From positions 1 to 41,440 of the forward strand of contig CAMPIM010000018.1 of the NCBI GenBank assembly GCA_946886365.1: 41,440 nucleotides of DNA, read 5' to 3'. Each line of letters opens with the position of its first letter. The first letter of the stretch is position 1. Shown here one piece after another: positions 24,522-33,734 of this stretch. The notes below the pieces were generated by a model. It ran no database searches. It saw nothing but the letters and a program-made list of their open reading frames with translations, and had not been told where the DNA came from. This DNA comes from an uncultured Novosphingobium sp. Its GTDB lineage: Bacteria > Pseudomonadota > Alphaproteobacteria > Sphingomonadales > Sphingomonadaceae. The position numbers and the translations under genes are program-made.

Positions 24522-25588
24522 AGGGTCAGCCGGGTGACGTGGCCCATCTTGCGACCGGGGCGAGCCTCATGCTTGCCATAGAGATGCAGGTGGGCGGCGG
24601 GATCGGACAGGATCGCAGCCCAAGCGTCGGCTTCTTCGCCGATGAGGTTGTGCATCTGCACTCGCCGTGCCGCCAGCCTGGTGTCGCCCAATGGGAGGCC
24701 GCAAATGGCGCGGACATGGTTTTCGAACTGGCTGGTGACTGCGCCCTCGATCGTCCAGTGGCCGCTATTGTGGACGCGTGGCGCCATTTCGTTGAAGACG
24801 GGGCCATCGGCGCTGGCGAAGAATTCGAGGGTCAGGACGCCGACATAACCGAGCGCTTGCGCTACCTGCGCAGCCAGGGCGCGCGCTGCTTCAACTTGTG
24901 CCTCTATGCGGGGGCCAGCGGGGGCAGTGGAGGTGGAGAGGATGCCATCAACATGGACGTTGGCGGGTGAGTCCCAGAAGCGGACTTCGCCATCTGCGCC
25001 GCGCACGAGGATGACGGAAAACTCCTCCTCGAAGGTCACGAAACCTTCCAGGATCGCGCTTTGCCGACCGATGGCGTCCCAGGCGGCGGGAGCGTCCGCC
25101 GGATCGTTGAGGCGCGCCTGACCCTTGCCGTCATAGCCCATGCGGTTGGTCTTCAGGATCGCACGGCTGCCGATCGTGGCGATCGCCTGATGGAGATCAT
25201 CGAGGCTTTCGACCGACGCGAAAGGCGCGGTGAGGCCGCCGAGGTCTCGCACGAAATTCTTCTCGGCGAGCCTGTCCTGCGCCACGCGGAGCGCCTGCGC
25301 GCCGGGGCGGACTAGGCCATGCGTGGAGAGGACTTCGACGGCAGAAGGGTCGATATTCTCGAACTCATAGGTGACGACGTCGACGCTGTCGGCAAAGGCG
25401 GCGAGCGCTGCGGTATCCTCATAGGCGCCGCGGGTCCAGCAGCGTGACACGTCTGCGGCGGGGCCGCTTTCTTCCGGCGCATAGATATGCGTGCGGTAGC
25501 CAAGCTGCGCGGCGGCGATCGCGATCATCCGGCCGAGCTGGCCGCCGCCAAGGATGCCGATGGTGGAACCGGGCGCGATGGTCGTCAT
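24518..25588 (-). CDS. purK: 5-(carboxyamino)imidazole ribonucleotide synthase
   Basis: This 356-residue ATP-grasp enzyme carboxylates AIR with bicarbonate and ATP. It opens with GILGGGQLGRMIAIAAAQLGY, the nucleotide-binding start of PurK, and has the ATP-grasp segments ILKTNRMGYDGKGQ, FEEEFSVI and FNEMAPRVHNSGHWT. The ATG at 25588 is the likely start; a longer frame reaching 25702 has an N-terminus unlike the family. Only one base separates it from the purE stop codon. Confidence 0.95.
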   Translation of the reverse strand: MTTIAPGSTIGILGGGQLGRMIAIAAAQLGYRTHIYAPEESGPAADVSRCWTRGAYEDTAALAAFADSVDVVTYEFENIDPSAVEVLSTHGLVRPGAQALRVAQDRLAEKNFVRDLGGLTAPFASVESLDDLHQAIATIGSRAILKTNRMGYDGKGQARLNDPADAPAAWDAIGRQSAILEGFVTFEEEFSVILVRGADGEVRFWDSPANVHVDGILSTSTAPAGPRIEAQVEAARALAAQVAQALGYVGVLTLEFFASADGPVFNEMAPRVHNSGHWTIEGAVTSQFENHVRAICGLPLGDTRLAARRVQMHNLIGEEADAWAAILSDPAAHLHLYGKHEARPGRKMGHVTRLTL

Positions 25589-25589
25589 C

Positions 25590-26081
25590 TTATTCGGGCG
25601 TCTCCGCGACATCGTCGGTCTGCTTTTCGCGCCACATGTCCAGCCGTTCGGCCAGCGCGTCGTCGGTGGTGGCGAGGATGGAAGCTGCCAGCAGCGCCGC
25701 ATTGATCGCGCCGGGCTTGCCGATGGCGAGGGTGCCGACAGGGATGCCGCCGGGCATCTGAACGATAGACAAAAGGGAATCCATGCCCTTCAGAGCCTTC
25801 GACTCAACGGGGACGCCCAGGACAGGCAGACGGGTCATCGACGCGGTCATGCCGGGAAGATGGGCAGCGCCCCCTGCCCCGGCGATGATGACCTTCAGAC
25901 CACGGGAAACCGCGCCGGTGGCATAGTCATAGAGACGCTGCGGCGTGCGGTGAGCGGACACGACCTTGCATTCGTGCGGGATGCCAAGCGCGCTCAGCGT
26001 CTCGGCCGCGTGGCGCATGGTTTCCCAATCGGATCGCGATCCCATGATAATGCCGACGGTGGCGGCGGTCGCTCCGGTCAT
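25590..26081 (-). CDS. purE: 5-(carboxyamino)imidazole ribonucleotide mutase
   Basis: This 163-residue class I PurE moves the carboxylate of N5-CAIR to C4. Signature segments are [44 protein letters not shown] and [37 protein letters not shown]. The ATG at 26081 is preferred; a TTG at 26114 would add 11 residues. AGGGGA lies about 10 bases upstream of the ATG. It leads the purE-purK-folA-ribF chain. Confidence 0.95.
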   Translation of the reverse strand: MTGATAATVGIIMGSRSDWETMRHAAETLSALGIPHECKVVSAHRTPQRLYDYATGAVSRGLKVIIAGAGGAAHLPGMTASMTRLPVLGVPVESKALKGMDSLLSIVQMPGGIPVGTLAIGKPGAINAALLAASILATTDDALAERLDMWREKQTDDVAETPE

Positions 26082-26162
26082 TCGCCTGACTTCCCCTGAT
26101 GGCGCGGAAAGCAAAGCCCCTTAGCCGGACGACCGGCAAGGGGCAATGCGGGATTTGCGGAC

Positions 26163-26849
26163 TTAACGCTCCGACAGATAATAGCGGTCCTTTGCGGTCA
26201 GATCGTCGGCGAGGTCATAGACGATCGGCTGGCCGGTCGGGATTTCCAGTTCCGTGATCTCATCGTCGGGAATGCCCGACAGATGCTTCACCAGCGCGCG
26301 CAGAGAATTGCCGTGAGCAGAGATGAGGACGCGCTTGCCAGCCTTCAGCTCCGGCACGATGCGGCTTTCCCAATAGGGCAAGACGCGGGCGATCGTGTCC
26401 TTCAGGGACTCCGTCGAGGGGATGGCGATGCCGTCATAGCGGCGGTCCTTCGACAGGTCGAACTCGCCGCCCGGTTCCAGCACCGGCGGCGGAATGTCGA
26501 AGCTGCGGCGCCAGATCTTCACCTGTGCATCGCCGTGCTTGGCGGCGGTCTCTGCCTTGTTGAGGCCGGTAAGCCCCCCATAATGACGTTCATTGAGGCG
26601 CCAGTCCTTTTCGACCGGCAGCCAGAGGCGGCCCATTTCCTCAAGCGCTAGGTTCAGCGTCTTGATCGCCCGGGTCTGAACCGAGGTGAAGCAGCGGTCG
26701 AAGTCGAGGCCCTTGGCCGACATCAACTGACCGGCAGCCCGCGCTTCCTCCACCCCCTTTTCCGTCAGGTCCACGTCCCACCAGCCGGTGAAGCGGTTTT
26801 CCAGGTTCCAGGCCGATTGGCCATGACGGATCAGAACGAGTGTGGGCAT
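26163..26849 (-). CDS. gpmA: 2,3-bisphosphoglycerate-dependent phosphoglycerate mutase
   Basis: This 228-residue histidine phosphatase-fold enzyme interconverts 3- and 2-phosphoglycerate. [12 protein letters not shown] carries the phosphohistidine, [13 protein letters not shown] and [16 protein letters not shown] are typical of dPGM, and the second histidine lies in [17 protein letters not shown]. The ATG at 26849 follows an AGGAGAAG ribosome-binding site. The gene ends about 80 bases before purE and may be cotranscribed with it. It is divergent from sppA. Confidence 0.96.
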   Translation of the reverse strand: MPTLVLIRHGQSAWNLENRFTGWWDVDLTEKGVEEARAAGQLMSAKGLDFDRCFTSVQTRAIKTLNLALEEMGRLWLPVEKDWRLNERHYGGLTGLNKAETAAKHGDAQVKIWRRSFDIPPPVLEPGGEFDLSKDRRYDGIAIPSTESLKDTIARVLPYWESRIVPELKAGKRVLISAHGNSLRALVKHLSGIPDDEITELEIPTGQPIVYDLADDLTAKDRYYLSER

Positions 26850-27002
26850 GAAACGCTTCTCCTGCACATAAGCGCGAATGTTGGCGCCTCCCATAACGCC
26901 GGAAATGACGGGCGCAAGCTTGTGCGCCCGGCGGAGCGTCCCACATTGCAGTCGGCCGGACGATCGGATAGCTCGGACAAGCAAGCATAAGGAAGCGGCA
27001 AT

Positions 27003-28886
27003 TTGGCATTTGTGAAGGGCGTCTGGCGCATATTGGTCGCGGTCAAGGACGGGCTGGTTCTGCTGTTCCTGCTCGGCTTCTTCGGCCTGCTTTATGCGGC
27101 GCTGTCATGGTCGCCCAAGCCCGCGCGCAGCGTGAGCAGTGGCGCACTGCTGCTGAAGCTGGACGGCACCATTGTCGAGCAACCGGCAGAGGTGGACCCC
27201 GTTTCGTTGCTGACATCGTCCGGGCCGCAGACGAAGGAATATCGCCTTTCCGAGATCGTGGACGCGCTGGATGCGGCCAAGACAGATGGCAAGGTCAAGG
27301 CGGTTGTGCTGAACCTCGACGGGTTCCTGGGCGGCGGCCAGGTGGCGCTTTCCCGCGTGGGCAAGGCGCTGGATGCCGTTCGTGCAGCAAAGAAGCCGGT
27401 CTTCGCCTTTGCCACCATCTACAGTGACGACAGCTATCAACTGGCCGCCCATGCCAGCGAGGCATGGGTCGATCCCCTTGGCGGCGTAGCGATCCTCGGG
27501 CGCGGCGGCTCTGGCCTGTATTACAAGGGGCTAATCGATAAGCTCGGCGTCAACACGCATGTCTATCGCGTCGGCACCTACAAGAGCTTCGTCGAACCCT
27601 TTATCCGCACGGATCAATCGCCCGAAGCCCGACAAGCCAATCAGGCGCTGGCCGATGCCTTGTGGCAGGATTGGCAGGAGGAAGTTGGCAAGGCACGGCC
27701 GCGCGCGAAGCTGGCCGCCTATGCCGCCAATCCTGCGGGTGCGGCGGAAGCTGCGCGCGGCAATCTCGCCAAGGCGGCGCAGAGTGCCGGGCTGGTCGAC
27801 AAACTGGGCGACGAAGCTGCGTTCGGCAAGCGCGTCGCGGAGGTGGCGGGCGAACCCTCCGACGATCGCGTGGGTGATTTTGCCAGCATCGACCTCAGAA
27901 GCTATGCGAAGGCCCACCGCGCGCCCAATGATGGCCAGATCGGCGTGATTACCGTGGCGGGCGACATCGTCGATGGAGATGGTGGGCCGGGTAGCGCAGC
28001 CGGTGATACGATTTCGGCTCTTCTCTACAAGGCGCTGTCGGAAAAGGACCTGAAAGCGCTGGTCGTCCGGGTCGATTCCCCCGGCGGTTCGGTCATGGCG
28101 TCGGAAAAGATTCGGCAGGCCATCATGGAAGCAAAACGCGAGGGGCTGCCGATCGTAGTATCCATGGGCAATGTCGCGGCGAGTGGCGGCTATTGGATTT
28201 CCACGCCCGCCGACCTGATCTTTGCCGAACCGGACACGATTACCGGCTCCATCGGGGTGTTCGGGATATTGCCGAGCTTTGAAGGAACGTTGGCGAAGCT
28301 AGGCATCACGACCGATGGCGTGCGGACCACGCCGCTGTCAGGGCAGCCGGACATTGCGGGCGGCACGACGCCTGAATTCGATCGCATCATGCAGATGGGG
28401 ATCGAGGATATCTATGGCCGTTTCGTGGGGCTGGTCGCGCAGGCACGGCGTAAATCGCCTCAGCAGATCGACGCCATTGCTCAAGGCCGCGTGTGGGACG
28501 GCGGCACGGCGCGGCAGATCGGGCTGGTCGATCGCTTCGGCGGGTTGGAGGAAGCCGTCGCCGAAGCGGCGAAGATGGCCAAGATCGATCCTGCCAAGGC
28601 GAAGGTTTACCGTATCGAGAAGGAGCCCGACAAGTTCGCCGAGCTCATCAAGTCGATGTCAGAACGGGACGATGAGGATGTGGATGCTCCCCGCGACATG
28701 TTGAGCAGGCAGGCGATGATCCAGCGGCGTTGGGCCATGCAGGCTGTCGCGGATATGCGTGGACTGATCAGTGGCGCGGGTGTGCGGGCCGATTGTCTGG
28801 AATGCCGTGGCTATGGCGCGCCCCGGCGGGTGAGTGCCGCCGATGAGCGGGGGCTGATGGGGGTGCTTGCCAGCCTTTGGCGGTGA
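27003..28886 (+). CDS. sppA: Signal peptide peptidase SppA, 67K type
   Basis: This 627-residue membrane-anchored serine protease degrades cleaved signal peptides. One N-terminal membrane helix (about 15-35) precedes two tandem SppA domains. Lys194 in [10 protein letters not shown] and Ser394 in [11 protein letters not shown] take the places of the catalytic Lys and Ser of E. coli SppA, which sit on different domains. The start is TTG, 7 bases after AAGGAAG; a GTG three codons later is an alternative. A C-terminal extension of about 60 residues, with two cysteines in DCLECRGYG, follows the protease region. Confidence 0.93.
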   Translation: MAFVKGVWRILVAVKDGLVLLFLLGFFGLLYAALSWSPKPARSVSSGALLLKLDGTIVEQPAEVDPVSLLTSSGPQTKEYRLSEIVDALDAAKTDGKVKAVVLNLDGFLGGGQVALSRVGKALDAVRAAKKPVFAFATIYSDDSYQLAAHASEAWVDPLGGVAILGRGGSGLYYKGLIDKLGVNTHVYRVGTYKSFVEPFIRTDQSPEARQANQALADALWQDWQEEVGKARPRAKLAAYAANPAGAAEAARGNLAKAAQSAGLVDKLGDEAAFGKRVAEVAGEPSDDRVGDFASIDLRSYAKAHRAPNDGQIGVITVAGDIVDGDGGPGSAAGDTISALLYKALSEKDLKALVVRVDSPGGSVMASEKIRQAIMEAKREGLPIVVSMGNVAASGGYWISTPADLIFAEPDTITGSIGVFGILPSFEGTLAKLGITTDGVRTTPLSGQPDIAGGTTPEFDRIMQMGIEDIYGRFVGLVAQARRKSPQQIDAIAQGRVWDGGTARQIGLVDRFGGLEEAVAEAAKMAKIDPAKAKVYRIEKEPDKFAELIKSMSERDDEDVDAPRDMLSRQAMIQRRWAMQAVADMRGLISGAGVRADCLECRGYGAPRRVSAADERGLMGVLASLWR

Positions 28887-28906
28887 TGTAGCGCTTTTTC
28901 CCCTCC

Positions 28907-28947
28907 ACCACCTCCGGCGGTCCCCCTCCCCATCTGCGATGGGGAGG
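28907..28947. repeat. Palindromic repeat between convergent sppA and the TRIC-like gene
   Basis: Two hairpins sit side by side. ACCACC-TCC-GGCGGT lies at 28907-28921, with one wobble pair. A perfect CCTCCCCAT-CTGCG-ATGGGGAGG lies at 28925-28947. The unit resembles GC-rich intergenic repeats I recall from sphingomonads. Lying between converging genes, it could act as a bidirectional terminator, though no long T run is present. Confidence 0.6.
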
Positions 28948-28966
28948 ATTTATGCGTTCTGAACTG

Positions 28967-29605
28967 TTAACGATCAGCTTTGTAGGTGGGGAGGCCAATG
29001 CTTCGCCAGATCGCGAAGGCGCGCAAAAGGAAGCCTAGCAGCGCCGCGACGACGCCCGCTACCGGCACGTCCAGCCCCCACCAGCGCAGCATGACGAACA
29101 AGCCGGAAGCGAGGGCCGCTGCCGTTACATAAAGTTCGGGGCGCAACAATATGGACGGCTCATGGGCGAGGAGATCACGCAAGATGCCGCCGACGCAGCC
29201 GGTGACCACGCCCATCAGGGCGGCAACGAAGGGCGGAATGCCGTAGCTCATCGCCTTGGCGGCTCCGAACACGGCAAAGGAGACGAGGCCGATGGCGTCG
29301 AGCCAATCGAGCGCGCGATCGCTCCACAAGCGGCGCGGCGTGAACCAGATCAGGAGCGCCGCGACCATGCATGTGATTGCCGGAACGGGATCATGCACCC
29401 AGAAAACCGGTGCGCCGATCAGCAGGTCGCGAAGGGTGCCGCCCCCTACCCCGGTCACCAGCGCGAAAAACGCAAAGGTCACTAGCGTCTGCCCCAGCCG
29501 GGCCGCCGCCAGCGCCCCAGACGCCGCAAACACGAAAATCCCCACGATGCTGAGCGTTTCCAGCACCGGGCCGATCTGTTGAAAGGCGGTGGCGGGCGAA
29601 AGCAT
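28967..29605 (-). CDS. TRIC/UPF0126-family cation channel-like membrane protein
   Basis: This 212-residue protein has seven hydrophobic segments arranged as two repeated halves. Each half carries the family's Gly-rich kink followed by RDLL: GVGGGTLRDLLIG near residue 50 and TGCVGGILRDLLAHE near 135. This is the bacterial TRIC (YadS/UPF0126) family, which forms trimeric cation channels in structural work; the physiological role in bacteria is unclear. I chose the ATG at 29605, since the longer frame has a very basic, unlikely N-terminus. It lies downstream of the glutathione peroxidase gene, with a hairpin between them. Confidence 0.88.
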   Translation of the reverse strand: MLSPATAFQQIGPVLETLSIVGIFVFAASGALAAARLGQTLVTFAFFALVTGVGGGTLRDLLIGAPVFWVHDPVPAITCMVAALLIWFTPRRLWSDRALDWLDAIGLVSFAVFGAAKAMSYGIPPFVAALMGVVTGCVGGILRDLLAHEPSILLRPELYVTAAALASGLFVMLRWWGLDVPVAGVVAALLGFLLRAFAIWRSIGLPTYKADR

Positions 29606-29635
29606 GAGGCGACCAGCACGGCGAGACATCGGAAC

Positions 29636-29655
29636 CGGCGCCGTGAACGGCGCCG
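29636..29655 (-). terminator. Hairpin after the glutathione peroxidase gene
   Basis: CGGCGCCG occurs twice around a 4-base loop, giving an 8-bp GC-only stem 18 bases downstream of the peroxidase stop codon on the minus strand. Only GTTCC follows instead of a T run, so it may pause or attenuate transcription between the peroxidase and TRIC-like genes. Confidence 0.4.
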
Positions 29656-29672
29656 ATCCCCATGTCCGTCCC

Positions 29673-30218
29673 TTATTTCGCCAGTTCAGCCTCAATCGCC
29701 GACACCAGCGCCGGATCATCAGGCGTGGTGCCGGGTGCGAAGCGCGCCGCGACCGAACCGTCCTTGGCGATCAGGAACTTTTCGAAATTCCAGAGCACTT
29801 CGGGCTCTTCGGTCGGCGTCATGCCATAGCCGCGGAGCTTTTCGCGAAACTCATCACCCTCCCCCGCAGCCTTGGGCTGTGCGCTGGTCAGCGCCGCGTA
29901 AAGCGGATGCTTTTCCGGGCCGGTCACCACGATCTTTTCGAACATCGGGAAGTCGACACCGAAATTAGTCGTGCAGAATTCCGCGATCTCGTCATTGCTG
30001 CCCGGTTCCTGACCAGCAAAGTCATTGGCAGGGAAGCCGGCAACCACCAGCCCCTTGTCCTTATAGTCGCGATAGAGCTTCTCGAGCCCTTCATATTGCG
30101 GCGTCAGGCCGCACTTGGAAGCGACATTGACGGCCAGCACCACCTTCCCCGCATAGTTGGCGAGGCTGGCGTCGGCGCCCTTGATCGTCTTGAGCGGAAT
30201 TTGCTGGATCGCAGTCAT
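29673..30218 (-). CDS. Glutathione peroxidase-family thiol peroxidase
   Basis: This 181-residue thioredoxin-fold peroxidase has peroxidatic Cys36 in NVASKCGLTPQYEGLEKLY, a catalytic Gln70 in FAGQEPGSNDE and the Trp motif LWNFEKFLI. Cys82 in EIAEFC fits the resolving-cysteine position of thioredoxin-dependent members. The cysteine usually found in FPCNQF is Ala here (GFPANDFAGQ). It is therefore probably a cytoplasmic two-Cys peroxidase reducing hydroperoxides with thioredoxin. A ribosome-binding site AAGGAGAAG lies before the ATG at 30218. It follows a VIT-family transporter gene and may share its transcript. Confidence 0.92.
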   Translation of the reverse strand: MTAIQQIPLKTIKGADASLANYAGKVVLAVNVASKCGLTPQYEGLEKLYRDYKDKGLVVAGFPANDFAGQEPGSNDEIAEFCTTNFGVDFPMFEKIVVTGPEKHPLYAALTSAQPKAAGEGDEFREKLRGYGMTPTEEPEVLWNFEKFLIAKDGSVAARFAPGTTPDDPALVSAIEAELAK

Positions 30219-30258
30219 GATCTTCTCCTTGGGAATGCGGATGGCGCGGACCTTGCCA

Positions 30259-30993
30259 TCATATCGCCGCGCCGAAAAGCCTGCCTGCACCTGCCGTGAT
30301 CGCCATTGCGAGTACGCCCCAGAACAGCACCCGGCCGACCGACCGGCCTAACTTACCTCCACCCAGCCGCGCGCCTGCATAGCCCAGCAGGGCAAGACAG
30401 ATTAGCGAGGTTACGACGACGCTCGCCAGCGCATGGGGCGCCGGGCTGACCGCCGCCGCGATGACCGGAGCGATCGCACCGACGGAAAAGGTCGCTGCCG
30501 AAGTCAGTGCCGCCTGAACCGGCCGCGCCGTGCTGATATCCGAAATGCCGAGTTCATCGCGAGCGTGGGCGGCAAGCGCGTCGGCGTCCATCAATTGTCG
30601 CGCGACCTCTCCAGCCAGTTCGGGGGTGAGGCCGCGCTCTACGTAGATGCCGCGCAGCTCCTGCCATTCCACATCCGGCTGCTGAGCTATCGCATGTTTC
30701 TCCTTGGCGAGATCGGCCCGTTCCGTGTCCGATTGCGCGCTGACCGACACATATTCTCCCGCCGCCATCGACATGGCGCCAGCAAACAGGGCCGCTATGC
30801 CGGACAGCAGAATGGTTTCGCGCGACGCGCCCGACGCGGCGATACCCGCAAGCAGACTGGCGGTCGATACGATGCCGTCATTCGCGCCGAGAACAGCCGC
30901 GCGCAGCCAGCCGACGCGATTGACATAATGAACGGCATGATGCGAGCGCGCTTGGTCAAGAGCGCCTGAAGCTGATCCGTCCATCGCCGCCAT
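30259..30993 (-). CDS. VIT1/CCC1-family iron/manganese transporter
   Basis: This 244-residue membrane protein has five predicted helices. The opening LRAAVLGANDGIVSTASLLAG and GAMSMAAGEYVSVSAQSDTERADLAKEK are the hallmarks of the VIT/CCC1 family. A cytoplasmic helical segment between about residues 95 and 150, rich in Glu and Asp, is the presumed metal-gathering region. Members export or store Fe2+ or Mn2+. Pairing with a peroxidase would make sense for limiting Fenton chemistry, but that is inference. AGGGGAATAGGA precedes the ATG. Confidence 0.88.
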   Translation of the reverse strand: MAAMDGSASGALDQARSHHAVHYVNRVGWLRAAVLGANDGIVSTASLLAGIAASGASRETILLSGIAALFAGAMSMAAGEYVSVSAQSDTERADLAKEKHAIAQQPDVEWQELRGIYVERGLTPELAGEVARQLMDADALAAHARDELGISDISTARPVQAALTSAATFSVGAIAPVIAAAVSPAPHALASVVVTSLICLALLGYAGARLGGGKLGRSVGRVLFWGVLAMAITAGAGRLFGAAI

Positions 30994-31009
30994 TCCTATT
31001 CCCCTTCGT

Positions 31010-32791
31010 TCAGCCGCTCAGTCCCTCGGCCTTTTCCGCGAGTTCCAGCCAGCGTTCCTCGGCCGAATCCTTGTCGGCGCGCGCCTGTTCAATCGCCTTT
31101 GTCAGCGCCGCGAACCGCTGGGGATCGCGAGTGTAGAGCGATGGGTCGGCCAACGCCTCCTCATCGCGAACAATGTCCTGTTCCAGCTTTTCGATGGTTT
31201 TGGGCAGCAAGTCGAGATCCCGCTGATCCTTGTAGCTGAGCTTGGTCGACGCGGATTTTGGCGGGGGCGGAGCGGCGGCAGCCTTCTTCTCCGTCCGGGG
31301 CGCATTCCTGGGCTGACGCTTGGCGACCCAGTCCGCATAGCCGCCGACGATCACATCGACTTGCCCCGAACCATCCAGACCAAGCGTCACCGTCACCGTG
31401 CGATCCAGAAAGTCGCGGTCATGGCTGACGATCAGCACTGTGCCGTCATAGTCGGCGATCACTTCCTGCAACAGGTCGAGCGTTTCGAGGTCGAGGTCGT
31501 TGGTCGGCTCGTCGAGCACCAGCAGATTCGATTCGCGGGCGAACTCACGGGCAAAGAGCAGGCGTGAACGCTCGCCGCCCGACAGCGTGCCCGCGCGCGC
31601 CTCGGCCAGCGAGGGGTCGAAGAGAAATTCCTTGAGATAGCCGTGAACATGTTTGCGGACCCCGCGCACGTCGATCCAGTCGCCGCCCTCCGCCAGCACG
31701 TCGCGGACGCGCTTGTCGGGCTGCATCAGGCTGCGCTGCTGGTCGATGAAGATCATGTCGAGCGACTTGGCCTGCTTGACCGCGCCACTGTCGGGCGCGA
31801 GTTCGCCGGTCAAGAGCTTCAGGAGCGTCGTCTTACCAGCGCCGTTGCCGCCGACGATGCCGATCCGGTCGCCGCGCTGGATGCGTAGGGAGAAGTCATT
31901 GATGATCGTGCGGTCGCCGAAGCTTTTCGTCGCATGTTCAGCGGTGATGACGCTCTTGGTCTAGCTGTCGTCGGCAGCGACGGCGATCTTCGCGACGCCT
32001 TGGGGGCCGACCATGGCCGCACGCTGCGCCCGCATTTCCCAAAGCTTGGCGAGACGCCCCTGATTGCGCTTGCGGCGCGCGGTTACGCCGCGTTCCAGCC
32101 AGTGCGCCTCGATCTTTAGCTTGGCGTCGAGCTTTTCGGCGGCACGGCTTTCCTCCGCATAGACGGCCTCCATCCACTCTTCGAAACCCCCAAAACCGAT
32201 CTCGCTGCGGCGGATCGACCCGCGATCCAGCCACAGGGTCTGGCGCGTCAGGCGTGTCAGGAAAGCGCGGTCGTGGCTGATGACGATGAAGGCGCCCGAA
32301 TAACGGGCAAGCCAGCCTTCCAACCAATCGATGGCGTCGATGTCGAGATGGTTGGTCGGCTCGTCCAGCAACAACAGGTCGGGCTCGCTCGCCAGCGCGC
32401 GGGCAATGGCTGCGCGGCGGCGCTCGCCCCCGCTGGCGGTCGCGGCCTCGCGCGACAGGTCGATGCCAAGCTGGCTGGCGATCGCCTCCACCTCATGCGC
32501 GGGGGGCGCATATTCGCCCGCCAGCGCGAAATCATGCAGGGTGGCGAAGCTGCTGACGTCGGGGTCCTGCTCCAGCATGATGACGCGCGCGCCCGGACGA
32601 ACCGACCGCGTCCCTTCGTCAGGCTCGATCTGCGCCGCGATCAGCTTCAGCAGCGTGGTCTTGCCCGCGCCATTGCGGCCGATCAGCGCCAGCCGGTCAC
32701 GATCGCCGACAAAAATGTCGAGATGACGGAAAAGCCAATGGCTTCCTTGGCTGAGACCAAGATTTTCGAAAGAGAATATAGGGGCGGCCAT
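31010..32791 (-). pseudogene. ABC-F ATPase (Uup-like) gene interrupted by an in-frame TAG
   Basis: Read through, this is an ABC-F protein of about 592 residues with two ATPase domains, the size of Uup-type ribosome-associated factors. Domain 1 has GRNGAGKTT near residue 40, the signature SGGERRR and LLLLDEPTNHLD. Codon 277 (31963-31961) is TAG. The same frame then continues without a shift through SVITAEHATKSFG to the second Walker A, GGNGAGKTT (31852-31826). The second signature SGGERSR, LLVLDEPTNDLD and a C-terminal coiled coil follow. The first ATG/GTG/TTG start after the stop lies beyond Walker A, so re-initiation would give a crippled domain. The gene is therefore broken, read through, or affected by a sequencing error. 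Start chosen at the ATG at 32791. Confidence 0.85.
31961..31963 (-). other. Premature amber codon inside the ABC-F gene
   Basis: The minus-strand reading is AGC-TAG-ACC, between the interdomain linker (VAADDS) and the second ATPase domain. Reading frame is identical on both sides, so a single substitution would restore a full protein. Confidence 0.9.
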
Positions 32792-32932
32792 GGCCGTGCA
32801 GCTAGGACTTCCGGCGCGCCGGGGCAAGAGCGCGTGGAACCGGATGCTGTCTGACGGCTTTCAACGCCTGTCAGCGTCCATTCATCGCAGCCGTTACAAA
32901 CGGGCTGCATCGCTTTTCAAGGAGATACGCTC

Positions 32933-33664
32933 ATGAAGTCCGCCCTGGCCCTGATGGCCGCCGCCGCCGCTGTATCGATTCCTGCCATGGCGGTCGCGCA
33001 GACCAACGTGACCATCGCCGAGACCGCTCCTGTCGTGACGCTCAACGTAACCGAGACGGTCGAGGCGGCGCCGGATCAGGTCGTGGTCGGCACGGGCGTC
33101 CAGACTCGCGCGCCCACAGCCGCGCAGGCTATGCGCGAGAATGCGGTGAAGATGGACCGGCTGATCGCCACCCTTGCCAAAGCCGGGATCCCAAAGAAGG
33201 ATATCCAGACGAGCGGCATTAATCTCAGCGCCCAATATGACTACAGCAATCAGAACGGTCAGCCTGCCGGGCCTCGTTTCATTGGTTATGAAGCGTCGAA
33301 CCAGCTGACGATCAAGCTGCGCGACATCAAGAAGACGGGGCAACTGCTCGACACTTTGGTCGAGGCGGGCGCGACCAACGTCAACGGCCCGTCCTTCTCC
33401 ATCGAGGACCCAACCCCGATGCTGGTCCAGGCGCGCGGGGCTGCGTTGAAGAGCGCCAAGGCGCAGGCGGATTTCTATGCGCAGGCGGCCGGCTACCGTA
33501 CCGCGCGGCTCGTCTCCATCGCGGAGAGCAACAGCGGCGGCCGTCCGCCGATGCCGATGATGACAGCACGCTTCAAGGCAGACGCGGCGGAAGCTACGCC
33601 GGTCGAACCGGGCCAAGTCGGATCGTCCGTGACCCTGACCGTCCAATATGCGCTGGAACGCTGA
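32933..33664 (+). CDS. SIMPL-domain (DUF541) periplasmic protein
   Basis: This 243-residue protein has a signal peptide (MKSALALMAAAAAVSIPAMAVAQ, cleavage near residue 23). The SIMPL/DUF541 fold follows: LNVTETVEAAPDQVVVGTGVQTRAPTAAQAM, then GIPKKDIQTSGINLSAQYDY and YEASNQLTIKLRDI. Bacterial members are secreted or periplasmic, some tied to oxidative stress or outer-membrane functions, but the activity is not defined. A strong AAGGAGA ribosome-binding site precedes the ATG. It is divergent from the ABC-F gene and lies 70 bases before the PepSY gene. Confidence 0.88.
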   Translation: MKSALALMAAAAAVSIPAMAVAQTNVTIAETAPVVTLNVTETVEAAPDQVVVGTGVQTRAPTAAQAMRENAVKMDRLIATLAKAGIPKKDIQTSGINLSAQYDYSNQNGQPAGPRFIGYEASNQLTIKLRDIKKTGQLLDTLVEAGATNVNGPSFSIEDPTPMLVQARGAALKSAKAQADFYAQAAGYRTARLVSIAESNSGGRPPMPMMTARFKADAAEATPVEPGQVGSSVTLTVQYALER

Positions 33665-33734
33665 CCAGCACCTGTCACCGCGCTGACGCCACCATTCACC
33701 ACCTGTTCAATGCTTGTCGCCTATGGCATGCCAC

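Noticed and set aside
26850..26984. Upstream extension of gpmA by 45 residues
   Set aside because: The ATG at 26849 has a strong ribosome-binding site and the normal start of the family; the extension has neither.
32851..32874. Imperfect dyad in the ABC-F/SIMPL intergenic region
   Set aside because: It has a bulge and short arms, within chance expectation for GC-rich DNA.
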